Below are positions 9,578 through 18,300 of a stretch of 22,704 bases of DNA, one piece after another. Below the pieces are notes generated by a model. That model searched no databases, was not told the origin of the DNA, and saw nothing but the letters and a program-made list of their open reading frames with translations. This DNA comes from Clostridia bacterium (GTDB lineage Bacteria; Bacillota_A; Clostridia; Oscillospirales; CAG-272): the NCBI GenBank assembly GCA_017626655.1, contig JAGAIH010000192.1, positions 1-22,704 of the forward strand. The letters are read 5' to 3'. The stretch's first letter is position 1, and each line of letters begins with the position of its first letter. The translations under genes and the position numbers were made by a program.

Positions 9578-9739
9578 ATGCAGAATCAGAACCAGAACAA
9601 GAATCAGAACCAGAACAACAACCAGAACAACAACCAGAACAACCAGAACAACAACCAGAACAATCAGAACAGCAACCAGAACAAGTCCCAGAACAGCAAC
9701 CAGAACCAGCAGAAGGCACAGTCTGAGAACCGTCAGTAA
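9578..9739 (+). CDS. Asn/Gln-rich 53-aa mini-protein, possibly spore-expressed
   Basis: The ORF reads MQNQNQNKNQNQ and continues in the same style: 25 Asn and 17 Gln among 53 residues, with the rest mainly Lys, Ser and a C-terminal KAQSENRQ. It has no Cys, no aromatic and no hydrophobic residue other than the initiator Met and one Ala, so it cannot fold as an ordinary globular or membrane protein. The coding case rests on AAGAAAGGA placed 8 nt before the ATG, a sigma-F/G-like promoter upstream, a stop and then a strong terminator. The composition recalls gamma-type SASP of Bacillus spores, which stores amino acids in the forespore, although I see no SASP sequence signature. Alternatives are a coat or matrix component with an amyloid-like Q/N tract, or a repeat-derived ORF without function. 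Confidence 0.7.
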   Translation: MQNQNQNKNQNQNNNQNNNQNNQNNNQNNQNSNQNKSQNSNQNQQKAQSENRQ

Positions 9740-9768
9740 GACCCTCCCGTAAGGGTCTGCCCGACGGA

Positions 9769-9811
9769 GGCGGCGTGTCGAGTGAGTTTCTCGCTTGGCC
9801 GCCGCTTTTTT
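9769..9811 (+). terminator. Rho-independent terminator after the Asn/Gln-rich gene
   Basis: GCGGCG pairs with CGCCGC around an inner 8-bp stem (CGAGTGAG / CTCGCTTG with wobbles, loop TTT), followed by six T. A second small hairpin, AGACCCT-CCCGTA-AGGGTCT, lies just after the stop codon (9739-9758). Together they isolate the mini-gene from pcrA. Confidence 0.85.
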
Positions 9812-9864
9812 GACCGTGTGGGTCTGCCCACCTACCTGCCCTTACGAGAAAGGAAGTCAATTCG

Positions 9865-12330
9865 ATGGAAAAGAACCTCGCCACCCGCTACCTCGCCGCC
9901 AAGCGCGCCCTCTTTGACAAGGTCTACGGAGACCTCAACGAGATGCAAAGACAGGCCGTTTTCACCACGGAAGGCCCTCTCCTGGTCCTGGCCGGAGCGG
10001 GAAGCGGCAAGACCACCGTCCTGGTCCGCCGCATCGCCTTCATCATCCGCTACGGTAACGCCTACTACACCGACACCGTCCCCGCGGGTCTGACCGAGAC
10101 CCACGTGGCCGACCTGGAGCATGCCATTCACCTGTCGATCCCCGAGATCGAGCAGATCCTCCCCGAGTTCATCACCGACCCCTGTCCCCCCTACCGTATG
10201 CTGGCCATCACCTTCACCAACAAGGCCGCCGGGGAGATCAAGAACCGTCTGGTGGCTCAGTTCGCCGACGAGACCCTGGCCAAGGACATCTGGAGCGGTA
10301 CCTTCCATTCGGTGTGTATGCGTATCCTCCGTACATACGGCGACCGCGTCGGCTTTGGCGCGGGCTTTACCATCTACGATACCGACGACACCAAGAAGGC
10401 CATCGTGGGGGTCATGAAGAACCTCCATATCGACGAGAAGCAGTTCCCCCCAAAGGCCGTCATGAACGCCATCAGCCACGCAAAGGATCGCCTTCAGACC
10501 GCTGAGGACTTCGAGGTGGAGGCAGGGGCAGACTTCCGCCTCTCCCGTATCGCCGCAGTCTACAAGGGCTATGAGGAGATGCTGAAGTCCTCCAACGCCA
10601 TGGATTTCGACGACATCATCATGAACACGGTGACCCTCCTGCGGGAGCATGCCGACGTTCGTTCCTACTACCAGCGCAAGTTCCGCTACGTCTGTATCGA
10701 CGAGTACCAGGACACCAATATCGCCCAGTTCGAGCTGGCGGCTCTGCTGTCGGGTGGCTTCCGCAACCTCATGGTGGTGGGCGACGACGACCAGAGCATC
10801 TACAGGTTCCGCGGCGCCACCATCGAGAACATCCTGGGCTTTGACAGAACCTTTGAGAACGCCACCCTCATCAAGCTGGAGCAGAACTACCGTTCCACGG
10901 GGACCATCCTGGACGCCGCCAACGGGGTCATCAGCCACAACCTGGGCCGCCGCGGCAAGAGCCTCTGGACGGCAGGGGAGAAGGGTGAACCCATCATCCT
11001 CCGCAAGTGCGAGGATCAGATGGGGGAGTCTCGCTCCATCGTGGATACCATCCGCCGCATGACCGAGGGCGGGGACCGCAAGTACAAAGACTTCGCCGTC
11101 CTCTACCGCACCAACTCTCAGTCCGCCAGCATTGAGCGCGCCCTCCAGCGCAGTACCGTCCCCTACCGCATCCTGGGCGGTACCCGCTTCAATGACCGTA
11201 AGGAGATCCGCGATGCCGTGGCTTACCTCCAGCTGGTCTCCAACCATGCCGACCGGGAGCGACTCCTCCGCATCATCAACGAGCCTCGCCGCAAGATCGG
11301 CGACAAGACTCTCGCCGCCGTATCCGCCATCGCCGAGGAGCAGGGAATCACCCTCTTCGACGTCATGGACCGCGCCGACGAATTCGTCGCCCTGGGCCGC
11401 TCTGCCGCCATCCTTAAGGCCTTTACCGCCATGATCCACCGCCTGACCTCCCTGCTGGGGACCCTCCCCCTCCCCGATTTCTTCGACGAGGTCATGGAGC
11501 AGTCGGGCTACCGTCAGATGCTCATCGACGGAGGCGAGCCCGAGAAGGAGCGTCTGGAGAATATCGACGAGCTAAAATCCAACATGATGGAGTACGCCAA
11601 GGTCACCGCCGAGCAGGGCGAGGAGCCTACCCTTGCGGGCTTCCTGGAGGAGTACGCGCTGGTAGCCGACGTGGATAAGTACGACACCGAGGCCGACGCC
11701 GTGGTGCTGATGACCATCCACTCCGCCAAGGGCCTGGAATTCCCCATCGTCTTCCTCCCCGGTATGGAGGACGGTATCTTCCCCGGTATGCAGAACATCA
11801 TGGGGGGAGCCGACGATATGGAGGAGGAGCGCCGCCTGGCCTACGTGGCCATCACCCGCGCCAAGGAGCAGGTCTTCATCTTCCATACCCGCAGCCGTAT
11901 CTGGTACGGCCAGACCGTCGCCAATCCCCTGTCCCGCTTTGTGGGGGAGATCCCCGACGAGCTGATCCGGCGGGAGGACCTGACCTACGAGGCCATGAGC
12001 GCCGCCGCCACCGTAACCGCCGGTAAGACCGCGTCCGCCCCTACGGGCCAAACCTACGGCTACTACGACCGCCCCCGCAAGCCCAGGGCACCCGTCCATA
12101 CCGACCGCCTCACGGTAGGCCAACCCATCCCCGCCGCCACCGCCGCCGCCCGCCAGAGCATGAACACCCTGGCCCCGGGCGACCGCGTTACCCACGCCTC
12201 CTTTGGCGAGGGCGAGATCCTCTCCATCAAGCCCATGGGCGCGGACAAGCTCATCGAGGTCATGTTCGATACCGCAGGCACCAAGAAGCTTATGGGGACG
12301 TATGCGAAGCTGAAGAAGATCGAGGAATAA
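9865..12330 (+). CDS. pcrA: PcrA/UvrD-type 3'-5' DNA helicase
   Basis: This superfamily 1A helicase unwinds DNA in repair and replication-conflict resolution; in Firmicutes PcrA is usually essential. The 821 aa show the Q-motif LNEMQRQAV (24-32), Walker A AGAGSGKTT (43-51), ITFTNKAAGEI (motif Ia, about 115-125), GTFHSVCMRILR, the Walker B region VCIDEYQDTN (about 275), VVGDDDQSIYRFRGA (motif III), LEQNYRST (motif IV), MTIHSAKGLEFPIVFLPGMEDGIFP (motif V) and YVAITRAKEQ (motif VI). The C-terminus has a Tudor-like LAPGDRVTHASFGEGEI segment that in PcrA contacts RNA polymerase. A roughly 45-residue insertion (about 63-110) separates Walker A from motif Ia. Start at the ATG after GAGAAAGGAAG. Confidence 0.96.
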   Translation: MEKNLATRYLAAKRALFDKVYGDLNEMQRQAVFTTEGPLLVLAGAGSGKTTVLVRRIAFIIRYGNAYYTDTVPAGLTETHVADLEHAIHLSIPEIEQILPEFITDPCPPYRMLAITFTNKAAGEIKNRLVAQFADETLAKDIWSGTFHSVCMRILRTYGDRVGFGAGFTIYDTDDTKKAIVGVMKNLHIDEKQFPPKAVMNAISHAKDRLQTAEDFEVEAGADFRLSRIAAVYKGYEEMLKSSNAMDFDDIIMNTVTLLREHADVRSYYQRKFRYVCIDEYQDTNIAQFELAALLSGGFRNLMVVGDDDQSIYRFRGATIENILGFDRTFENATLIKLEQNYRSTGTILDAANGVISHNLGRRGKSLWTAGEKGEPIILRKCEDQMGESRSIVDTIRRMTEGGDRKYKDFAVLYRTNSQSASIERALQRSTVPYRILGGTRFNDRKEIRDAVAYLQLVSNHADRERLLRIINEPRRKIGDKTLAAVSAIAEEQGITLFDVMDRADEFVALGRSAAILKAFTAMIHRLTSLLGTLPLPDFFDEVMEQSGYRQMLIDGGEPEKERLENIDELKSNMMEYAKVTAEQGEEPTLAGFLEEYALVADVDKYDTEADAVVLMTIHSAKGLEFPIVFLPGMEDGIFPGMQNIMGGADDMEEERRLAYVAITRAKEQVFIFHTRSRIWYGQTVANPLSRFVGEIPDELIRREDLTYEAMSAAATVTAGKTASAPTGQTYGYYDRPRKPRAPVHTDRLTVGQPIPAATAAARQSMNTLAPGDRVTHASFGEGEILSIKPMGADKLIEVMFDTAGTKKLMGTYAKLKKIEE

Positions 12331-12332
12331 GC

Positions 12333-12535
12333 TTTCAAATTGCAGTTTATCGGTCTGAGGCCCGATAAACCGCAAATGATGTGCGCCGCGGGCGGAACCG
12401 CAGGCGCAATGAAGTTTGCCTTGGCGAAATGATGTTGCCCCGTTGGGGCAAATGATGTGCGCCCAAGGGCGCAACAGAGGAGAACGACGCCCTTCGGGCG
12501 TGAAATACTCCGCCCGACAAACTCGAATTTGAACA
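12333..12535. repeat. Chain of short hairpins separated by AAATGATGT, bounded by inverted terminal motifs
   Basis: This fills most of the gap behind pcrA. The left end (TTTCAAATTGCAGTTTATCGG) and the reverse complement of the right end (TTCAAATTCGAGTTTGTCGGG) are related. Between them are hairpins at 12345-12370, 12383-12407, a short GCC-TT-GGC, 12436-12450, 12459-12472 and 12487-12501. AAATGATGT occurs exactly at 12374-12382, 12427-12435 and 12450-12458, with a variant AATGAAGT near 12408. Open frames here have no ribosome sites and are not genes. Confidence 0.7.
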
Positions 12536-12539
12536 GCAA

Positions 12540-12587
12540 AAAACCGCCATCCGTTGGGAAATCCCGATCGGATGGCGATTCTTTTTG
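12540..12587. terminator. Bidirectional rho-independent terminator behind pcrA
   Basis: CGCCATCCG (12545-12553) pairs with CGGATGGCG (12569-12577). On the plus strand a T-rich tail (ATTCTTTTT) follows; on the minus strand the same stem is followed by six T. It can serve pcrA and the converging lipoprotein gene. Confidence 0.85.
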
Positions 12588-12598
12588 ACCGTAAAGAT

Positions 12599-12623
12599 CC
12601 CGCCCCCCATACAGGGAGGCGGG
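12599..12623 (-). terminator. Terminator of the 817-aa lipoprotein gene
   Basis: On the minus strand CCCGCCTCCC pairs with GGGGGGCGGG across a short loop. The tail ATCTTT is a weak T-tract, backed up by the bidirectional terminator just beyond. Its stem sequence nearly repeats that of the terminator at 15252-15283. Confidence 0.7.
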
Positions 12624-12639
12624 AAAAGATGCTATGGAA

Positions 12640-15093
12640 TCAAGCTCTGGGGACCAGAGTGATGGAGGCGACAGCGATGGTGCGGCCCCAAGGATTGTAG
12701 GCGGACAGGTAGCAAGGACCGTTGTAACCAATGTTCTCGGGGATCTCAATGGTTGCGGTTCTGGTGGCTGCTGCCCAGTTACCGGTGGTGTAGGGGATCT
12801 CGGTGTAGATACCGTTGTTAATGGCATCCTGGTTAGTGACGTCGGCGTAGCCGAAGCACTGGTTCAGAGCGGTGAAGCCGATGATGGGAGCGTGACCGGC
12901 ATCAGTCCAGCACTGCTCGGGAGTACGGTCGGTCACGTTGGGAGAATCGCCGTCATAGGAGTACTCGATGATGATCTGGGAGTACTGGTTCAGATCGAAG
13001 TTACCCAGGAGGTAGACCTCGTTGTAGCCGATGTCGATGATGGGGCAATCGTAACCGTAATTATTGGACGCCTTGTAGCCCTCGACGGAAGCGATGTCGA
13101 TGACCACGTTCTGGGGCTCCTCGGGCTCATCGGTACCAAAGCCGGGGTTCTCGACAGCGGAGAAGGCGGTGAGGTTCAGCACGTCGAAGACGAAAGAGCC
13201 GGAACGAACGACCAGACCGGTCTGGGTGTCGCAGGTGCTGTCGATCAGAGTGTCGGTCAGGGTCTCGGTGGTGCCGTCGATCAGGGTGACGACAGCGGTC
13301 TTGGCGAAGGTGGTAGCGGGGGAGACGTTGGCAAAGCCGTCGTACTCGGTCTCACCGCTCATGGTAACGGTCGCGTAGGTAACGCCGTCCACCAGGATGT
13401 AAACGGTCTCGCTGTCATCGGCCAGAGTCAGGGTCGTGCCGGTGCAGGGCAGGGTGTAGTACACGTTCTTGACGCGGATGTTGGATTCAGCGTCGTAGGT
13501 CTTGATCATGATCTTCAGATCCGTACCTTCGATGCGGGCGTAGATACCTGCGCCGCCCATGTCGGAGGCAGTACCGTCGGTCTCGTAGAAGTTCTTGATG
13601 GTGAAGTTGACACCCTCGGTAGCGTTGGTCTCCACAGCGTGGACACCGCGGGCGAAAGCGTAGTAGTTACCGTTTCTGCCTTCGGCGAAGTTGACGGTCA
13701 GAGCGTACTTACCGTTGACATCAGCGAAGAGCTCGGAGATACCGTCCAGCTTGTAGCCGTTAGCCAGGGTCTTGTAGTCACCCAGGTTCAGCATGGGGGT
13801 GAAGGCACCGGCCAGGTCGGTGGAATTGATGGGGGTATCAACGGTCTGGGAAGCGAAGTCGGAGGTGAAGGTGTTGGTGATATCCTTAGCCTTCACGGGA
13901 GCGATCACGGTGACCTCGTTCAGGCAGACCACGTTACCGTCAGCATCCTTGTACAGAACGCGGACGAGGGTCTCACCGTCGAAGTCAGCGGTGTTGATGT
14001 GGATCCTCATACGGGAACCGGTCACACCACCCAAGGTGACAGCGGCTTCCAGAACGCCCTGCTCGGCTTCCACAGTCCATGCATCATTGAAGATGGGCGC
14101 GTTCATGCCTACCTGATAACCGAACTGACCGATGGTGTCGGCAGTAACGGCGATCCAACCCCAGTAGGTCAGAACGGTATGCTCGGAGCCGACCATGTCA
14201 GCAACCTTATCCCAGTCGGGCTTGGTGGCGGCGTGGTACAGGTTCAGGGGGCTGTCAGCGGCAGCAGCGTCGTCCTGACCGCCGTCTCCGTAGTAGAACT
14301 GGTCGAAGGACTGGTGAACGACAACAGCCTTGTCGGCATCCCACATGGGAGCCTTGTAGGTCTCGAAGTCATACTCCAGAGCGTACTCAGCGGAGTTGAA
14401 GAAAGCGATGTAGGCGATATCCAGGAAGCCCTCATCGGCGCCGCCGGTGTAGAAGTCGTAGCGGATGTAGCCGACGGTGGGGGTAGCCATGTAGGAAGCC
14501 ACGGTGGGCAGGTGGAAGATCAGAAGGTTCCACTCGCCGTTGGCGTTGTAGTTGAAGAGGAAGGACTCGCCGCCTACGGGGCCGGTGCCGTTACCGATGA
14601 AGAACTCACCGCCCTGAGAGGCGTTGGTGCGGTAGCGAATGGCCATGTACTCGGGCATCTCGCCGATATTGCCGGCGACCATGAACCAGGGATCGCCACC
14701 CTTGGCAGTCAGGCTGATGTAGCCGTCCTTCAGCTCGGCGGAGGTGTTGCTGGCGCCTGCCACATTGGCAAGCTCGTTCAGCTGCTCTGCGCCGACGATC
14801 CAGACGGGATCGGCGGGATCAACGGGGGGCTCGGTCTCGGGCTCGGGGGTCTCGGGCTCGTCAGTGTCGGGAGCGGGAGTCTCGGGCTCGTCGGTATCGG
14901 GAGCGGGAGTCTCGGGCTCGTCGGTGTCGGGAGCGGGGGTGTCAGGCTCGTCGGTATCGGGAGCCTCGGTGGGAGTCTCGGCGGTGGTGACGTCCTCGGC
15001 GGAGGTACCGGGCTCATCGGGGGTCTCGGTACAAGCCACGGCGGTGATCACCAGAGCGAGCATGAGAAGGGCAACGATCAGTAGCTTCTTCAT
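12640..15093 (-). CDS. Large multi-module lipoprotein (paralog 1)
   Basis: The 817-aa protein has a lipoprotein signal peptide ending at ITAVAC (Cys21), then a Thr/Pro/Asp/Glu linker made of 10-residue repeats of the PDTDEPETPA type (about 30-90). The mature part is rich in Gly, Thr and beta-type segments, without catalytic motifs. Modules also found in the neighbouring paralogs are: YMAIRYRTN with a following GEFFIGNGTG (about 150-175), a GWI...GYQVG module (about 310-400), a long NFYETDG...GGAGIYARIEG module with LADDSETVYILVDG (about 430-620), and a C-terminal segment ending near IGYNGPCYLSAY (about 790). These look like carbohydrate-binding or adhesion beta-sandwiches. AGAAAGGAAG precedes the ATG. 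Function unknown; surface display is well supported. Confidence 0.88.
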   Translation of the reverse strand: MKKLLIVALLMLALVITAVACTETPDEPGTSAEDVTTAETPTEAPDTDEPDTPAPDTDEPETPAPDTDEPETPAPDTDEPETPEPETEPPVDPADPVWIVGAEQLNELANVAGASNTSAELKDGYISLTAKGGDPWFMVAGNIGEMPEYMAIRYRTNASQGGEFFIGNGTGPVGGESFLFNYNANGEWNLLIFHLPTVASYMATPTVGYIRYDFYTGGADEGFLDIAYIAFFNSAEYALEYDFETYKAPMWDADKAVVVHQSFDQFYYGDGGQDDAAAADSPLNLYHAATKPDWDKVADMVGSEHTVLTYWGWIAVTADTIGQFGYQVGMNAPIFNDAWTVEAEQGVLEAAVTLGGVTGSRMRIHINTADFDGETLVRVLYKDADGNVVCLNEVTVIAPVKAKDITNTFTSDFASQTVDTPINSTDLAGAFTPMLNLGDYKTLANGYKLDGISELFADVNGKYALTVNFAEGRNGNYYAFARGVHAVETNATEGVNFTIKNFYETDGTASDMGGAGIYARIEGTDLKIMIKTYDAESNIRVKNVYYTLPCTGTTLTLADDSETVYILVDGVTYATVTMSGETEYDGFANVSPATTFAKTAVVTLIDGTTETLTDTLIDSTCDTQTGLVVRSGSFVFDVLNLTAFSAVENPGFGTDEPEEPQNVVIDIASVEGYKASNNYGYDCPIIDIGYNEVYLLGNFDLNQYSQIIIEYSYDGDSPNVTDRTPEQCWTDAGHAPIIGFTALNQCFGYADVTNQDAINNGIYTEIPYTTGNWAAATRTATIEIPENIGYNGPCYLSAYNPWGRTIAVASITLVPRA
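14851..14970 (-). repeat. Four 30-bp tandem repeats encoding the PDTDEPETPA linker (paralog 1)
   Basis: Four exact-length 30-bp units (14851, 14881, 14911, 14941) differ by only a few bases. The last three-base variation changes Glu to Asp. They encode the acidic Pro/Thr-rich spacer that would lift the modules off the membrane through the wall. Confidence 0.85.
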
Positions 15094-15147
15094 GTAGAAA
15101 AACTTCCTTTCTAATTATTTGGGCTTTCGACCCATATGGTGTTTTAG

Positions 15148-15176
15148 ATTATACACCATTTCCGGGAAAAAAGCAA
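15148..15176 (-). promoter_or_regulatory. Sigma-A promoter of lipoprotein paralog 1
   Basis: On the minus strand, TTGCTT (15171-15176), a 17-nt spacer and TATAAT (15148-15153) lie about 50 nt before the ATG at 15093. Confidence 0.75.
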
Positions 15177-15251
15177 GAGAAAAAAAGAGTTATGCACAAA
15201 AAATACAAACAATAATTACGATTTGTTCACATTTAGCCGTGGTTTTGCTCT

Positions 15252-15283
15252 AAAAATCCCGCCCCCCCATAAAGGGAGGCGGG
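15252..15283 (-). terminator. Terminator of the 1075-aa lipoprotein gene
   Basis: On the minus strand CCCGCCTCCC pairs with GGGGGGGCGGG across TTTAT, followed by ATTTTT. It lies shortly after the stop codon at 15306. Confidence 0.85.
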
Positions 15284-15305
15284 AAAGAAAGTATGACGCG
15301 AGGAA

Positions 15306-18300
15306 TTATGCGATGAACTCGATGGAGTAAACCAGAGCGAAGCCGCCTGCCAGAGAATCGTGAGTCAGGAACACGGGACCGTTGTAGTCGATACCGGTCA
15401 GGTCGATCTCAATGGGAGCCACAGCCCAACCGTGAAGCTCGTAGGTAGCGGCGGCAATAATGGTGTCCTCAGCGGGGGACATGACCATGTTCTTGTCGGC
15501 GTTGACCAGAGCGAAACGGTTGTGCTCGTTCTTGGCGTACAGATCCTTGGTGCCGTCGCCGTTATCGGAACCCCACATAATGACGACCTTGGAGTACTTG
15601 GACAGGTCGATCTCGCCCAGAGCGATGGAGCCCTGGTGCAGCAGAGCGGCAGAGTCCACGCCGCCGGCGGCGACCATGGGCGAATTATCGTGGCCCGCCT
15701 TGCCGACCAGGGTGGTGCAGTGACCGGAAATTACCCACTGATCCTGGGGGATCACCAGGCTCTCGACGACGGGAGCATCGGGCTCCTCGGGCTCAGCGCC
15801 GGGGATCTCAATGGAGTCGAAGGGCATGAGGGAGATGGCGGTGAAGGCGATCTGTCCGCCGCCGCGGGTAGCCACGCCCAGAGCGCCGTTGTTATTGCGA
15901 GATGCCACGACAGCGTTCTCAACGGTCTGGGTGGTGCCGTCGGCAAGGGTAACGGTCACGGTCTCAGCCAGAGCGTCGGCAGGGACGTTCTTGATGCCAA
16001 AGTCCTTGGTACCGGAGATGGCGATGGTAGCGACCAGAGTCTCGCCGGCCAGGATGTAGACCTTCTCGCCGTCATCGGCGATCTTGATGTCGTTGCTGTC
16101 AACAGCAACGGTGAACTTGTTGGCGGAGTAAGCGCCGTCTGCGTAGCTCTTGACGTTGATGACCAGGTTAGAGCCATCCATGGTCAGGTAGATACCCGAA
16201 CCGCCATGGCTGGAGGTGGTAGCGTCGTTACCGTCGCCACCGTAGAGCTTGCCCTCGGGGTTAGCGGCCAGATTGGCACGGACCACGACGCTGGCAAAGC
16301 CGGGGTTCACAGCGACCACGTCATCCACGGAGAAGACGTATGCGCCGTTCGCGGTGGTGTGGATGGAGTTGAACACACCCATCCAGAAGTAGGGACCGTT
16401 GTCACCGTTCTTGACGAAGCAGTGATTGTCGTTGCCCTGACCGTAGGTGACGTTGAAGCAACCGGTCAGATCGGTCTGCAGGAAGTCTACGTCGGCGTCG
16501 GTGTAGTTACCGGCGGCAGTAGACTGGAAGTTGTGGGAGTCCATCTTGACGGCGTCGGGGTCGGCCTCAACACCGATAAGAATAGAGGAAGCGAAGTGGA
16601 CGTCGCTGAGAGAGCCGCCGATGTAGGTCTCCAGACCCTCGACGACAGCGCCCTGAGCGTTCCAGCCGGTGAAGCCGCCGGAGCCGGACAGGTAGGTGAC
16701 CTCATAGTAGACATCGCCGGTGATCATCTTCTCGATGGGGATCATGACGGCGAGGGTCTGGTTATCGCTGTGGTTCTCACCGTCCACGGAGTACAGAGGC
16801 TCTGCGGCGACGGTGGTGGCGTAGTCGGTATCCCAAGCCCAGACCTTGAGGTTCCAGGTGTTCTCGTTACCGTCGGAGTAGGTAGCCATGTCAGCCACGG
16901 CAATCTGCTTCAGGTAGCCGTTGACGGTGAATCTCTGACCCAGAGTCTTACCGGCGGGAACGATGGGAGTAGAACCGCCTGCGCGGGCGGCCAGGACGAC
17001 CTCCTCCTCAGCGGTGAAGGGGATGATGACCACAGTCAAGTCCTCGCGGAGACGGACAACGGTACCGTCCTCCAGCTTGGCCACGAAACCAACAGTATGG
17101 AAGCCGGCGGTCAGTTCGCCCAGGGGGACCGTGATCTCAAAGCGGGAAGCGTTAGCGCCGCCTGCGTCCTTGATGTCGCTTTCGGTGTCGGTGAAGAAGT
17201 CACCGTAGACCATGGTGTAGCCGTCCACGAAGTAACCGAGAGCGGCCATGGGCTGGTTGAAGCCGATCCAGCCGCGCAGGGCCAGGGAGTCGTGAGCCTC
17301 GCCCACGCCGAAGGTGATGGTGTTGTTCTGTGCGGTGAGCTTATCGCCCGCGCCGCCGTCCTCGGGGAAGTACATACCGCCGTTGACGTAGAAGGTATCG
17401 AAGGAGTGAGCGACCCTGCCGGCGGCGGGATCGTCAGCCTCGATGTAGGGAGGATACTGCTCGAAGTCGTACTTCAGAGCGTCCTCTGCGGTGTTGAAGA
17501 CACCGACGTAGGCAACGTCGAAGTAGTCGCCCTCGGCGGAATCACCTGCGAAGAAGTCCATACGGGCGTAGGTCACGAGACCGTCAGTGACGGAGGTGAT
17601 GCCGGTCTGGGCCACGTCGACGATCACGAAGTTCCAATCGCCCTCGGCCCAAGTGACCATGAAGGAGTCGCCGTTACCGGTCCAGCCTGCGCCGGAGCCC
17701 ATGAAGAACTGACCCTCAACAGCAGAGTTGGTGCGGTAGCGGATAGCCATGTACTGAGGCAGGGTGTAGCTGCTGCCCAGAGGAATGATAGCCACGTAGG
17801 GATCGCCGCCTGCGGCGGTCCAGCGGACGAAGGTGTTGCTGCCCTCGGTGATGACCTCGGAGGAGCCGAGCTGGTTCACGTTGGGAGCGGCGGCACCGGC
17901 CAGGGTGTTGAGATCCTCAGGCTTCAGCATCAGCACGGGACCGTGAGGATCCTTGATGGTGAACTTGTAGCGGTAGACCTTGTCGGCACCATTAAGGGGC
18001 TGGTCGTTGGCGACCCAGACCACCTCGTACTCGCCTGCGGGCAGAGCGCCGGTGGCGGCACCGGTGCCGGCCTGGATGTGGGAGTCGTTCAGAGCGTCGA
18101 TGGCAACGCCCTCGCCCACGTCGGCAACATACCACCAACGGATGGACTCGCTACCGCCTGCAACGGCGATACCGACCCAGTCCTTGTCGGAGCCGGTAGC
18201 GGAGATCATGATGGACTCGCCGATCTGGTACTCGGTCTTATCCAGAGTCACGGTGGGCTCGGAGGGAGTGGGAGTCTCGGGTTCCTTGGTGTCAGGCTCA

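Noticed and set aside
9832..11439. A 535-codon open frame antisense to pcrA
   Set aside because: It is fully explained as the shadow of a clear helicase gene with all motifs in order.
12347..12610. A short minus-strand ORF (87 codons) in the hairpin chain
   Set aside because: It is a translation of hairpins and AAATGATGT spacers with the usual low-complexity His/Arg/Ser output; no ribosome site.
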